Below are positions 1 to 9,800 of a DNA stretch of 64,000 bases, in pieces. The notes beneath the pieces were generated by a model. It made no database searches. It was given only the letters and a program-made list of their open reading frames with translations, and was not told the origin of the DNA. Where the stretch lies: the NCBI GenBank assembly GCA_045647885.1, contig JAZRMX010000022.1, positions 1 through 64,000 of the forward strand, read 5' to 3'. Each line of letters starts with the position of its first letter. The stretch's first letter is position 1. The translations under genes and the position numbers were made by a program. This DNA is from HGM04593 sp045647885 (GTDB taxonomy: Bacteria; Bacteroidota; Bacteroidia; Bacteroidales; Bacteroidaceae).

Positions 1-78
1 GAGAAAGATAAACACGGCAAGGGAGGTTCGACTGAGGGTTCGCCTTTCTGCGACGTGAACAAAGAACCGAGCGACTGA
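1..78 (+). CDS. Possible C-terminal tail of an upstream gene (5' end outside window)
   Basis: Frame 1 is open from the first base and ends in TGA at 76-78, giving 25 residues ending in Asn-Lys-Glu-Pro-Ser-Asp. The tail is charged and Gly/Ser-rich and matches no family I recognise. A short hairpin follows at 103-123, as expected after a gene end. With so few codons the open frame could be chance, so the call is weak. Confidence 0.35.
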   Translation, partial: EKDKHGKGGSTEGSPFCDVNKEPSD

Positions 79-102
79 TTTTACTCGCGTGCCGGGCGTT
101 TG

Positions 103-123
103 GTTCTTTGCGCGACAAAGAAC
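103..123 (+). terminator. Short hairpin after the possible upstream gene
   Basis: GTTCTTTG (103-110) and CAAAGAAC (116-123) form perfect 8-bp arms around a 5-base loop. No strong T-tract follows, so this is a weak terminator candidate. Confidence 0.3.
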
Positions 124-683
124 GTCAAAGATATATTTTCAATGAGAGAATAACCGACAAATAACACCGAGAAGTCAAAAGCAAGATTGTTTGGTATCGT
201 ATAGGTGAGTGCCCACACCTTTTTGCTACTGAGCCGTAATAATATAGATATTGGCCCAAATTGCGATAACTCGGTGTTTGTGTCATTTCTAACGTATGTG
301 AGAAATCTCAATATTGTTTTAGAGATCCCTCGTCGCTACGCTCTGTCGGGATGACATTAACAAAGAAATCCTGTGGCAACTGCTATATTATTGCCATATT
401 TTATAAATTCTACTTTTTCGGCTTGCATTATCTTTTGCTTCGCAGAAGATAAGCTGCGCCTCGGCAATATTTTATAAATCCTGCTTTTTTGTGCGAAAAA
501 GTTTGCTTATTCCTCACGTAACAAGCAACTCTCGCTTTGCTCGCGTTGTAAATTATTGCTCTTCAATTCTTTTGTAAAGCGAGCTTTCCAACGAATTTTG
601 TGCAATAATTTATGTTGCTTTTTTCGTTGCTTTTGTTGTGGTGAATTTTCTTGCTTTTTTCTTCTCAAAAAAACCAAATTTAT
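124..683. other. AT-rich, repeat-containing spacer upstream of pyrG
   Basis: I see no convincing gene in this stretch. It holds a REP-like imperfect palindrome at 325-355 (ATCCC and GGGAT ends flanking a CG-rich core). Two diverged copies of a motif containing TATTTTATAAAT lie near 392-418 and 463-490. A separated inverted repeat joins TAAATTATTGC (549-559) to GCAATAATTTA (602-612). A 76-codon minus-strand open frame at 81-311 overlaps the hairpin and has no family features. The region looks like accumulated or decayed intergenic repeats. Confidence 0.5.
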
Positions 684-714
684 TTTGTATTGCTCTCGGC
701 TTGCATTATCTTTG
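684..714 (+). promoter_or_regulatory. Bacteroidetes-type promoter of pyrG
   Basis: TTTG (684-687), 19 bases, then TATCTTTG (707-714) is a full match to the Bacteroidetes -33/-7 consensus (TTTG, TAnnTTTG). It predicts a start near 720 and a leader of about 70 bases before the pyrG ATG at 791. Confidence 0.75.
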
Positions 715-790
715 TACGTCCAGAGTCACGTGTAAACAGGCCATGGGTTTGGACATTACTTTTTTTGATTATTAAATACAAACTTTCTAT

Positions 791-2398
791 ATGGCTGAAA
801 CTAAATTCATATTTGTTACCGGTGGCGTTGCGTCATCTCTTGGTAAGGGTATTATCTCTGCCTCAATCGGTAAACTTTTGCAGGCAAGAGGGTACAAGAT
901 TACAATCCAGAAGTTCGACCCCTATATAAATGTTTCTCCGGGTACGCTTAATCCGCAGGAGCACGGTGAGTGCTATATCACTATCGATGGTCACGAGGCC
1001 GACCTCGACCTTGGTCACTATGAGCGTTTTACCGATATAAAGACTACACGTTGGAACACTTTCACAACCGGTCGCATATACAGCGAGGTTATTGAAAAGG
1101 AGCGTCGTGGCGAGTATCTCGGCAAAACAGTGCAGGTTATCCCTCACATTACCGACGAGATTAAGCGCAAGATGAAACGCGGTAGCACAAAGGAGAAATT
1201 CGATTATGTTATTACCGAGATTGGCGGTACTGTTGGCGACATCGAGGGCTTGCCTTTCCTCGAGGCTATCCGTCAGCTCAAATGGGAGCTTGGTAACCGT
1301 GCAGTTTGTGTGCACCTTACTTATGTTCCTTATCTCTCTGCTGCCGGTGAGTTGAAGACAAAGCCCACACAGCACTCTGTGAAACAGTTGCAGAGCCTCG
1401 GTATTCAGCCCGACTGTCTGGTATTGCGTGCCGAGCATAAGTTGAGCCAGGGTCTTTGCAAGAAGGTGGCAAGTTTCTGTAACGTGCGCCCCGACTGCGT
1501 GGTGCAGAGCCTTGATGTTCCCTCAATCTACGAGGTACCCATCAAAATGCAGGAGCAGGGATTGGATACTGCTATCTTGAGCCTTACAGGCGAGCCCATC
1601 GGTGAGACTCCGGCGCTTGCTCCCTGGCGTTCGTTCGTGGAGCGCAGAAAGAATGCGAAGAAGGTTGTGAATATCGGTCTTGTGGGTAAATATGACTTGC
1701 AGGATGCGTATAAGAGTATACACGAGAGCCTTTCACAGTGTGGTACATACTGCGACTGCAAGGTGAAATTGCACTTCATTAACAGCGAGAAGATTACCGA
1801 CGAGACTGCTGCCGATGTTCTCCGTGGTATGGATGGTTATGTAATCTGTCCCGGTGTCGGTCCCCGTGGTTTTGAGGGCAAGATTGCTGCTGCAAAGTAT
1901 TGCCGCGAGAATAACTTGGTGACTCTTGGTATTGGTCTTGGTATGCAGGTAATGGCTGTTGAGTGTGCCCGTACACTTTTGGGTTATACCGACGCTAGCA
2001 GCTATGAGATGGACGACAAGACTACACACAGAATTGTGGATATTATGGAAGACCTCAAGAGCGTTGGTAACCCCTTCGGTACAATGCGTCGCGGAAACTA
2101 TGATACTGTGATAGAGAAGGGTACAAAGGCTTACGAGGCTTATGGCGAGGAGAAAATCACAGAGCGCCACTATCACCGCTATGAGTTGAATGTAGTGGAG
2201 TATCGCGATGAACTTGAGAAGGCCGGTCTTAAGTGTTCGGGTGTGCATCCCGAATCGGGGCTTGTGGATATTGTTGAGTTCCCTGCGTGTGACTGGTATG
2301 TGGGAGCTATATATGAGCCTCAATATTCAAGCACAGTGCTTCATCCTTCTCCCCTTGTTATGGAGTTTGTTAAGCAGGTTTCTAACCGCAAGGGATAA
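791..2398 (+). CDS. pyrG: CTP synthase with a degenerate glutaminase domain
   Basis: Makes CTP from UTP, ATP and nitrogen in pyrimidine synthesis. The length (535 aa) is normal. The N-terminal synthase half is intact: a P-loop-like motif at 11-20 (GGVASSLGKG), the metal/nucleotide motif near 68-80 (ADLDLGHYERF) and TEIGGTVGDIE at 142-152. The C-terminal class I glutaminase half (about 293-535) is recognisable, but all three triad positions are changed. The nucleophile Cys of the LGICLGMQ motif is Gly382 (codon GGT at 1934-1936). The His of the usual F-H-P-E motif is Glu509 and its Glu is Gln511. The family uses Cys-His-Glu to release ammonia from glutamine. I infer an enzyme that uses free ammonia or a partner amidotransferase. 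The frame is clean throughout, with its own promoter and terminator. Confidence 0.97.
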   Translation: MAETKFIFVTGGVASSLGKGIISASIGKLLQARGYKITIQKFDPYINVSPGTLNPQEHGECYITIDGHEADLDLGHYERFTDIKTTRWNTFTTGRIYSEVIEKERRGEYLGKTVQVIPHITDEIKRKMKRGSTKEKFDYVITEIGGTVGDIEGLPFLEAIRQLKWELGNRAVCVHLTYVPYLSAAGELKTKPTQHSVKQLQSLGIQPDCLVLRAEHKLSQGLCKKVASFCNVRPDCVVQSLDVPSIYEVPIKMQEQGLDTAILSLTGEPIGETPALAPWRSFVERRKNAKKVVNIGLVGKYDLQDAYKSIHESLSQCGTYCDCKVKLHFINSEKITDETAADVLRGMDGYVICPGVGPRGFEGKIAAAKYCRENNLVTLGIGLGMQVMAVECARTLLGYTDASSYEMDDKTTHRIVDIMEDLKSVGNPFGTMRRGNYDTVIEKGTKAYEAYGEEKITERHYHRYELNVVEYRDELEKAGLKCSGVHPESGLVDIVEFPACDWYVGAIYEPQYSSTVLHPSPLVMEFVKQVSNRKG

Positions 2399-2414
2399 TA
2401 AACTGATATAAAAC

Positions 2415-2447
2415 AAAAAAGCAGGAAACTTTCGTTTCCTGCTTTTT
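2415..2447. terminator. Bidirectional terminator between pyrG and fabG
   Basis: AAAAAAGCAGGAAAC and GTTTCCTGCTTTTTT form perfect 15-bp arms around a TTTC loop. It carries a T-run on both strands and lies between two convergent genes, so it probably serves both. Confidence 0.85.
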
Positions 2448-2462
2448 TGTTGCTTTTTATTA

Positions 2463-3209
2463 TTAGCAGCTCATTGCGCCACAGCAGTTGATTACTTGTC
2501 CGCTCACATAGGCCGAAAGGTCGCTGGCGAGGAAGAGTGCTACGCCTGCAACATCTTCGGGCTGGCCGGCACGGCGCAAGGGGATGTTCTTTGCCCAAGC
2601 TTCGCGCATATCTTCGGGTATGGCTTCTGTCATATCGGTGAGGATGAATCCGGGGGCAATACAGTTGGCTCTGATACCGCGGGGGCCCATCTCTTTGGCT
2701 ACAGATTTTGCAAGCCCTATTACACCGGCTTTCGATGCCGAGTAGTTGCACTGTCCGGCGTTGCCGTGTTCGCCCACGATTGATGTCATATTGATGATGC
2801 TGCCGGCTCTCTGCTTTGCCATAAAGGGTACTACGCAGCGTGTGAAGTTGAATGCCGATTTAAGATTCACGTTTATTACGCTGTCCCACTGCTCCTCGGT
2901 CATACGCATAAGCATTCCGTCTTTTGTGATGCCTGCGTTGTTAACGAGGATATCTATTTTGCCGAAGTCGGCAATAATCTGTTTAACGGTCTCTTCTGTT
3001 GCTGCATAGCTCGAAGCGTCCGATGCGTACCCCTTGCAGCTTACACCCATTGCTGTTATCTGGTCTATGAGCTCCTGTGCGTTGTTGTTTATCTGTCGGT
3101 AGGTAAAGGCTATGTTAGCTCCTGCCTCTGCGAATTTTACCGCTATTGCACGGCCTATACCGCGTGTGGCACCTGTTACGAGTGCTGTTTTTCCCTCTAA
3201 TAGTTTCAT
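2463..3209 (-). CDS. fabG: 3-oxoacyl-ACP reductase FabG (short-chain dehydrogenase)
   Basis: Cytosolic SDR of 248 aa that reduces 3-oxoacyl-ACP with NADPH in fatty acid elongation. Visible are the cofactor loop TGATRGIG (12-19), NNAG (90-93), and the catalytic Ser143, Tyr156 and Lys160 in YSASK. Length and motif spacing fit FabG closely. The C-terminus ends in a short Cys-rich tail (CCGAMSC). A -7-like TATCTTCG lies on the minus strand at 3256-3249, about 40 bases upstream of the ATG. Other SDR reductases are possible, but the overall sequence is FabG-like. Confidence 0.92.
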   Translation of the reverse strand: MKLLEGKTALVTGATRGIGRAIAVKFAEAGANIAFTYRQINNNAQELIDQITAMGVSCKGYASDASSYAATEETVKQIIADFGKIDILVNNAGITKDGMLMRMTEEQWDSVINVNLKSAFNFTRCVVPFMAKQRAGSIINMTSIVGEHGNAGQCNYSASKAGVIGLAKSVAKEMGPRGIRANCIAPGFILTDMTEAIPEDMREAWAKNIPLRRAGQPEDVAGVALFLASDLSAYVSGQVINCCGAMSC

Positions 3210-3332
3210 ATCCTGTAGGTTTTTATGGTTTTGTCATTTATAATATTGCGAAGATAATTCTTCGGGGTTATATATTCTAATTTTTGTGTCAAAAATAATT
3301 CCTGTTTGGGGTAATTGCTGTGTGTTATATAA

Positions 3333-3368
3333 AAAATGAACGGAACCTCGCAAGGTTCCGTTCATTTT
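3333..3368 (-). terminator. Terminator of the 3.4-9.9 kb surface-protein operon
   Basis: AAAATGAACGGAACC and GGTTCCGTTCATTTT form 15-bp perfect arms around a 6-base loop, just downstream (minus strand) of the stop of the lipoprotein gene at 3392. T-rich sequence flanks both sides. Confidence 0.75.
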
Positions 3369-3391
3369 GTTTCTATATGAATACTTCTTTA

Positions 3392-5923
3392 TTATTCGAA
3401 TGAATAGGCTGTGGGTGTTTTAAGACCGGGAGCGCTGAAGTATTTCTCGAGTGAACCGGTAATGGTCACTCTCTTGCCCAAGTTTTCAGGGTTGTCGATA
3501 AGATTGAGTGCTTTTCTTATATCGCTGTTGCTGGGGAGTGCAACGGGCAAGCATTTTGAAGAGTCTTCTTCGTTGGGGTTGTCGGCGATAATGATGTTTG
3601 ATGCAACTTTACCATCAGCTTTGAATACTCCAACGAATGAACCATTTCCTGTCTGTGCGTAACCAATGATGTAACCTGTAACGGTCTTTTCAATCTTTTG
3701 GCCATTTACGTATGCTGCAATTGCCTGTGCTACGCTTATAGAGCCTGCCGGTACGATAACATCTTCGTCTTTGTCCTCCTCTTCGTCTTTGTCGTCCTCA
3801 ACGATGTCGTCGTCGGGGGTAGTGGTGCTGCCGCCTTCGGCTGCTACAACGCTTGTTGCCATTGTGTTTACATACATACTTTTGCTTACACCTATGGTGT
3901 AGCCTGTAACGATAACCTCTTTACCGTTAAGACTCTCGTCTACAATGCCGCTTTTGGGGTATGACAAGCTGCCCTGCACGGCTGTTGTGCCGTCAATAAT
4001 AATGTTGTAATAGTAACCGCTTATCTCAAGTGTTCCTTTGTATGTTACATACTGTATTGTGGGGTTGCTGAGGTATGCTGTAAGGTCGCTTGCGCTCATG
4101 GATTTTGCGGTTACGGCGGGTACGCTTGTTGTGCCGGTTACTTCAACTGTTGCGGTGTTGCCGAACTGGAGAAGGCCTGCGTATGTGGTTGTAGCTCCGC
4201 TTACTGTTACAACATCGCCCTTTGCGTATCCTTTGTCCTCGCCGAGGTATACAAGAATGCTGCCGGTGTTATCGCTTACAAGGAAACCACGCTCGTATGT
4301 GGCTACAATGGTTCCGCTAACGCTTGCGTTGCCGGGACCTGCTGCAATTGCTGCAGCAATAGTGCCGGGCTCGGCTGTGGGGTTGTCGTTCTCTCCGTTG
4401 TCACCGCCGGTGTTGTCACCGCTGCCTTCGCCACCGGTTACTACAACGTTCATAACCTCCCAGGTGCTTGATGCCGATGTGGTTGAGGTGTATTTGAATG
4501 CGATAACCACAGCCTCTTTACCCATAAACTCTTCGGGGATGGCAATGTCGCCGCTCTTGCGGAATGTCCAGGTACCGTCGTTTGTTGCACCAAAAGGTAT
4601 TTCCTCCCAGTTGGTCTGGTAGAAGTCGCCACTGTAGCTCGATGTAATCATAAGCTTGTGGTTTACAGCTGCAAGGTTTGCATCGCCCTTGTTGATTACA
4701 TATTCAAAGCTGATTGTTGCTGCTGTTTCGTTGCTGAAGTCCATTGCGGGTGAGATGAGCCAGCTCTCTGCATCCTGGCTTGCATTGTTGGCGAAGCCCG
4801 ATACTTTGGCATATCCTTTATTGTTGTATACCTCGTGTTTCCAAGCATACTCGTTTACCATCTGTGCGGCTGTGAAGCTACCGAGGTCGTTTGCAAATGT
4901 CTCGTTGATGTAAACTTTGCCTGTGGGCTCTTCCTTGTCATTGTCTTCCTCACCCTCGAAGAGTGCTTTTGTAACGGTCTTAAGACCTGCTTTGCCGAAG
5001 TATGCCTCGAGTGAACCGGTGAGGGTTACTGCTTTCTTGTAGTTGCCGGGGTTGCTCTGCAAGTTTACTTTGTTACGAATCTCGCCTGGGGGGAGCTGAA
5101 TGGGAAGACACTTGTTAATATCGGTCTCGTTGGGGCTGTCGGCAATGATGATGTTGGTCTGTGATGTTGCCGAGCTTGCAAATACAGCCTCGCTAATGCT
5201 CTTGTCGGGGATGTAACCTACGATATAACCTTTTACAACTGCCGATTTTGCTGTGCCTGTGTATGCTGCAAGTGCCTGTGCAACGGTCATTACATCGCCG
5301 TCTTCTTCACCAACTGTTTTATTTGTGACTTTAAAGTTTTTAACTTCCCAGGTACCAGCTTTGTCTGCTGCTGTATATTTGAGTGCAATGGTAATGTTGC
5401 TCTTACCGATGAATTCCTTGGGAATAGCGACATTTGCGTTGTAGAAGGTTGTCCAATCTGTGCCTTCTACAGCACCATAATCCATATTTATCCAATTTGC
5501 TTTTGTGGGGTCACCTACATAATCGTTGCTTATCAACAACTGGTGATTAGCTGCGACTTTGCCTGTTTCGGCATAGCGTATAATGTAGTTGAAAGAGATA
5601 TACGCTTCAGTCTCATTAGTAAGGTCTATGGGGCTTGCTATAAGCCAACTTTGTGCGCGGTAATTCTGATTGTCTACATACGCAGTTGCTTTTGCGGTGC
5701 TGTAGTCAATTATCCAAGGATATTCTCCCTCGGTCTGAATAGGTGTGAATACTCCAAAGCCATTTTTGAAACTTTCGTTTATAAGAACTCCTTCCGTACT
5801 TTCGCTGCCATCCTCGCTCGAACCGTTCAGTGTCGGGATTGTGTAGGGGGCAGGTACATCTTCGCAGGCGTTGAATGTGAATGCTGCCAACGCTGCAATG
5901 AATAGATACTTTAATGTTTTCAT
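3392..5923 (-). CDS. Large multidomain surface lipoprotein (choice-of-anchor-J-like, DUF6359-like and OB-fold-like domains)
   Basis: 843 aa with a lipoprotein signal peptide (lipidated Cys20). Domains by internal repetition: a jelly-roll-like, choice-of-anchor-J-type unit at about 46-202 and again at 336-497; a DUF6359-like unit at about 211-323 and again at 727-843; and between them (about 520-697) a segment resembling the OB-fold domain of YhcR-type extracellular nucleases. An acidic Asp/Glu linker (about 704-722) precedes the last unit. The paired domains show internal duplication. It is last in a minus-strand operon after the TonB receptor (6826-9897) and a DUF5689-type lipoprotein. I infer cell-surface ligand binding; the OB folds and the divergent nuclease suggest nucleic acid or nucleotide as ligand, which is unproven. 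Confidence 0.8.
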   Translation of the reverse strand: MKTLKYLFIAALAAFTFNACEDVPAPYTIPTLNGSSEDGSESTEGVLINESFKNGFGVFTPIQTEGEYPWIIDYSTAKATAYVDNQNYRAQSWLIASPIDLTNETEAYISFNYIIRYAETGKVAANHQLLISNDYVGDPTKANWINMDYGAVEGTDWTTFYNANVAIPKEFIGKSNITIALKYTAADKAGTWEVKNFKVTNKTVGEEDGDVMTVAQALAAYTGTAKSAVVKGYIVGYIPDKSISEAVFASSATSQTNIIIADSPNETDINKCLPIQLPPGEIRNKVNLQSNPGNYKKAVTLTGSLEAYFGKAGLKTVTKALFEGEEDNDKEEPTGKVYINETFANDLGSFTAAQMVNEYAWKHEVYNNKGYAKVSGFANNASQDAESWLISPAMDFSNETAATISFEYVINKGDANLAAVNHKLMITSSYSGDFYQTNWEEIPFGATNDGTWTFRKSGDIAIPEEFMGKEAVVIAFKYTSTTSASSTWEVMNVVVTGGEGSGDNTGGDNGENDNPTAEPGTIAAAIAAGPGNASVSGTIVATYERGFLVSDNTGSILVYLGEDKGYAKGDVVTVSGATTTYAGLLQFGNTATVEVTGTTSVPAVTAKSMSASDLTAYLSNPTIQYVTYKGTLEISGYYYNIIIDGTTAVQGSLSYPKSGIVDESLNGKEVIVTGYTIGVSKSMYVNTMATSVVAAEGGSTTTPDDDIVEDDKDEEEDKDEDVIVPAGSISVAQAIAAYVNGQKIEKTVTGYIIGYAQTGNGSFVGVFKADGKVASNIIIADNPNEEDSSKCLPVALPSNSDIRKALNLIDNPENLGKRVTITGSLEKYFSAPGLKTPTAYSFE

Positions 5924-5962
5924 TGTCGTATTTTTTTTATTGTTTTATTTTCTGTGTATGGT

Positions 5963-6802
5963 TTATTCAGCAGGGGTTATGTCGGCTGTTGAGCTTAACA
6001 TAAACTGCCAATAGTTGTTGTAGCGTGTGAGCACACCCACAATGTCGAATGTTCCTTTGGGGAGTATCTCATTGGCAAAGTCGGCGTATGAGCTCAAGCG
6101 GAAGATAATGTTTTTACCACCTATTTTTACGGTTCTTTCCACTGCGCTGTTCTGCACCTCCTCTTCGGGAGCATATCTGTTCTTGCCGTCGGCCTCCTCG
6201 AACGAAACTCCTTTAAGGCGAACATAGCGGGGGAGCAGGTCTTTGTTGCTGTCGTCAGACAGGAATTCTGCAGTGAGGTCCTCGGGTATGAGCTCGCTGT
6301 AGTAGGGGTTGGGGGTGCCTATGAGCTTTATGTGCTGCTCAAAGGCGTCTTTGTTCATACGTCCTATGGCTTCTTCACCATATTTATTGGTGTAGGGCAA
6401 ACCTATTTGGGGAAGCTTTCCGTATGCGCCAACGCAAAGGCCTTTGCAATCGATTGCCACCATCTGGCCACGGGGCAGATGGGCGTACATACCTACATCG
6501 TCGACAGAGATGAGCATTGCATCGTTGTTGTCGTTTATTACAATCTGTTTGTAGATGTTGCCGGTCTCGTCGTTGCACACCACAACTCCTTTTATTATTA
6601 CGTTGTCGGTAATTTCTGTGGGTGCTGTGTTCGACATTGCGCTTTTGTACTTTGTTTTGAACTCGGTTATCGACATATTGGGCGCACCTATGTAGTTGTT
6701 ACCGTATGCGGGGAAGTCGCTGTCGGGTTCGTCGTGGTCGTTCATACACGATGCGAGTGCGAACGCCGCAAGGCTTATAAAAAGATATTTTATTGCTTTC
6801 AT
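5963..6802 (-). CDS. DUF5689-type surface lipoprotein
   Basis: 279 aa lipoprotein: signal peptide with lipobox ALASC (Cys19), then two OB-like halves (about 40-150 and 160-279) of the DUF5689 kind found beside TonB receptors in Bacteroidales. I chose the ATG at 6802 because the signal peptide starts there and an AAGGAG sits 9 bases before it. An in-frame ATG at 6820 would add six residues. It lies 23 bases after the receptor gene and 39 bases before the large lipoprotein, so the three are probably co-transcribed. It likely sits on the outer membrane as a partner of the receptor. The substrate is unknown. Confidence 0.8.
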   Translation of the reverse strand: MKAIKYLFISLAAFALASCMNDHDEPDSDFPAYGNNYIGAPNMSITEFKTKYKSAMSNTAPTEITDNVIIKGVVVCNDETGNIYKQIVINDNNDAMLISVDDVGMYAHLPRGQMVAIDCKGLCVGAYGKLPQIGLPYTNKYGEEAIGRMNKDAFEQHIKLIGTPNPYYSELIPEDLTAEFLSDDSNKDLLPRYVRLKGVSFEEADGKNRYAPEEEVQNSAVERTVKIGGKNIIFRLSSYADFANEILPKGTFDIVGVLTRYNNYWQFMLSSTADITPAE

Positions 6803-6825
6803 AATATTTTTCTCCTTCATTGTTT

Positions 6826-9800
6826 TTAGAAACGTAGGCCTATGTTAAGGTATGCGTTGAATGAGTTTGCATAGTAGAGGAAGGGGTTCTTCGAGAATTT
6901 GTAGATCTTCTGCTCGTTGTTCTCGTTGAAGTCGCCACGGTTCTGCTCATATCCGCCGGTAACCATCTTCTCGTTGTTGAGGATGTTGCTGAGGCTGAGG
7001 TTGATGTTGAGCTTCTTGCCACCTCTGAGGTTTATGCTTTTACCTATAGATGCGTCGAGCATAAAGCCGCCTTTGCCCTGGTATTGTGAGGGGAGGTTTG
7101 TTACGGTGTTACCGTTGATGTCAATACCACCTTCACTTGTTACAATGCTCTCGAGACGTGCATAGAGTGAGGGACTTACATAGATACGGTCGTAGTAGTT
7201 GAGGTTTGCGCTCAAGTACCAGCCGTTGGTGTTGTAATCGACACCCAGGCTAAGGGCTGTGAGGGGTGAACCTCCGATTCTTGCTCCGTCCATATATACG
7301 GTAGACTGGCTGTTGTCGAGTGCCTGCTGGTCCTCGGTCATAAGTGTTCCGTGGGCGTTCTTTGTGTATTGTGCCTCGGTGATTGATGCAAGGAAATTGA
7401 ATGAGAGTGCCGATGTTACGTTGTACACCAGTGAGAACTCTCCGCCGAAGTAGGTCTTTTCAACACCTGTCATTGTGAGGTATGTGAACTTGCCCTCGGA
7501 GTCGTTGTAGAAGGCGCTCTGCTGAACGGCATCCTGTATGCGGGTGTAGAATCCGCTGATTTTGGTTGAGAAGGGGCCGTATTTTGCAGCGTATGAGATT
7601 TCGCCGTTCAATACTTTCTCTGTTTCGAGTCCCTCAACGAAGTCTTCGCGTATACGGGGTGCTATGAATGAGTTGTAGGCGAGGGGTGCGCGGTGTGAGT
7701 AACCACCACCAATCATAATCTTGTTGTTACCGTTGATGTTCCACAAGAGTGATGCTTTTGCACCACCGGCAAGGAAGCGTGCTATGTCGCTCTTTCCTTT
7801 TGAAATGTCGTGCATTACTCCGTTCTCGTCGAACCAGGTTGCACGGCCGTTGCGCATATTACCCTCGCGCTGAATTGTTGTACCGTCGATGTTTGCACCG
7901 GCATAGAAGTGTATGTGGTCGTTGTCGTACAGGTATTGTGCAAAGAGGTTGGCTTTGTTTACATAGATGTTATAGTCGTAACCGAACTTGTCGCCCTCGC
8001 GTATGAGACGGTTGGGGTTGTCGAGGTCGTTCTGTATGATGTAGCTGTTTGTGCCGTGGTCGCCTGCCGAGAATTTGTCGATGTCGGTGTATTTGTGTGC
8101 GCCGAGCAGGTCGTTCATCTTCTTGTAGTGCATACCTTTTGTTGTGTTGAGGTTTACACCAATGTTACCGCGGTGTCTTTTGTTGAATTCGTGCTCCAGA
8201 ACAGAACCTATGCTCAACATCAACTGGTCGTTGTGGCGCTCTTCTACATAGTAGAGGCACTCACCGCCCACGGCGTTGGCCTGACGGTTGGCAAAGTACA
8301 TATAATCCCAGTCGAGCTGACGGTTGGCCTTGCTGCTTGTCCATTTGTTGTAAAGACGCCACCAAGCGTTGTAGTTGTCTTTCTGGTTTATGGCGTTGTC
8401 GGCATCGTCGTAATAGTTGAGGTCCCAAACTTCGTAGGCCGAGCTGGGGAGGTTCTTGTAGTAGTTGGGGCGGGGGTCGGCGGCGTTACCGTTCCAGCCG
8501 AGGGCTGTTGTGCCGTAGATACTGTATTTTGCTGCTGCCGATGTGGTGAGCTTTGTCTCGCGGTTAATCTTGAAATCCCAAGTCAAGAGGGCTGTTGGCT
8601 CGTATGAAGTAACCACGCGAGCGTTACGTTTCTCGCCGTTCTGGTATCCCCAGTTGGGGTTGTAGTAGTGGTCGTTGGCAAGCCAGTATGCCTCCTCGGT
8701 TGCTGCTCCCTGCTGTCCGCGCTCGGTGGGTGAGCCCCAGGTTGCTATAGAGATGCTGTGCTTGTCGTTTATTATCTTCTGTGCGCAGAAGTAGTAGCCA
8801 AGTGAGTTGTAGAAGGTTCCCTCGATTACACCCTCGTTGGCCCAGCGGTATGATGCCGATGCGGTAAATGCCCAGCCGTTGTTCATAAGGCCGGTAGAGT
8901 AGGTGTACATAAGGCGTGCGAGGTAGTTGCGGTTGCAGGCTACGAACGACATCTTGTGGCCTGGAGCGTACTGGCTGGCGCGCATATTGATGTTGCTGGA
9001 ACCGCCCACGCTGCTGTAACCATAGCCGCTGTTCTCAAGGAAAGTGCTGCTCTCCTGGTTGCGGGTAGCGTCGTTGAGACCGCCAATCATTCCGTAGCTG
9101 AATGTTCCGCGCTCGGCGTCGTTGAGAAGTGCGCCGTTGGCGTATACATTATTATATTGTGAATCGTAGCCACGGTGTTTGAAACGCATTGAACTCCAGC
9201 GGTAGCCTATCTCGGAGAGGAAATAGTCGTCGCTCGAGGTTGTCATTGCCGAAGTACCCTGTATCACATCCTCGTCTTCGTCGAGCATATTCTCGTTGAA
9301 GGTAAACTGGTCCTTGTCGATACCGCTGATTCCGGTGAAGTCGGGGGTGATGAGAGTGGTTGCACCAGTGTTCTGCGCTACGGGGGTGAATGCTTTTCCT
9401 GCATCCTGTACAGGCATTTTTATGAGCGGAGAGGTTGTTGCTTCCGAGGGCTTGTTCTCGGTGGCAGGCTCTGTGGTGGTGGCTGCTGCAATCTCTTCCT
9501 TCTTCTCTTCGGGAATAACAACGGTTACAACAACCACGTTTTTCATTCCGTTGAATTCTCCCACGTTGTTGGTGGTGGTGAAGGTGTTTTCGTTTATTCC
9601 CGTGCGGATGATAAGCTCCGATTTTACTCGGTTGCAACGTATCATAGATACCTGCTTGCTGTTGCTGTATCCGTCGACATATACCGAACCCTTACCGGCG
9701 GCATTCTCTTTGAGCGTGTTGCAGAGGATGTCGAGGTTGTCGGCATTCTTGTCGAAAGGTACATAGAGCATATCGTCTCCGTTTACAAATCGAAAAACAA

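Noticed and set aside
81..311. 76-codon minus-strand open frame before pyrG
   Set aside because: It covers a hairpin, has no Bacteroidetes promoter upstream and no recognisable domain.
863..1438. 191-codon minus-strand open frame inside pyrG
   Set aside because: It is antisense to the conserved synthase half of pyrG and has no signal, motif or start context of its own.
7810..8607. 265-codon plus-strand open frame opposite the TonB receptor
   Set aside because: A Val/Cys-rich shadow frame produced by codon bias of the receptor gene on the other strand.
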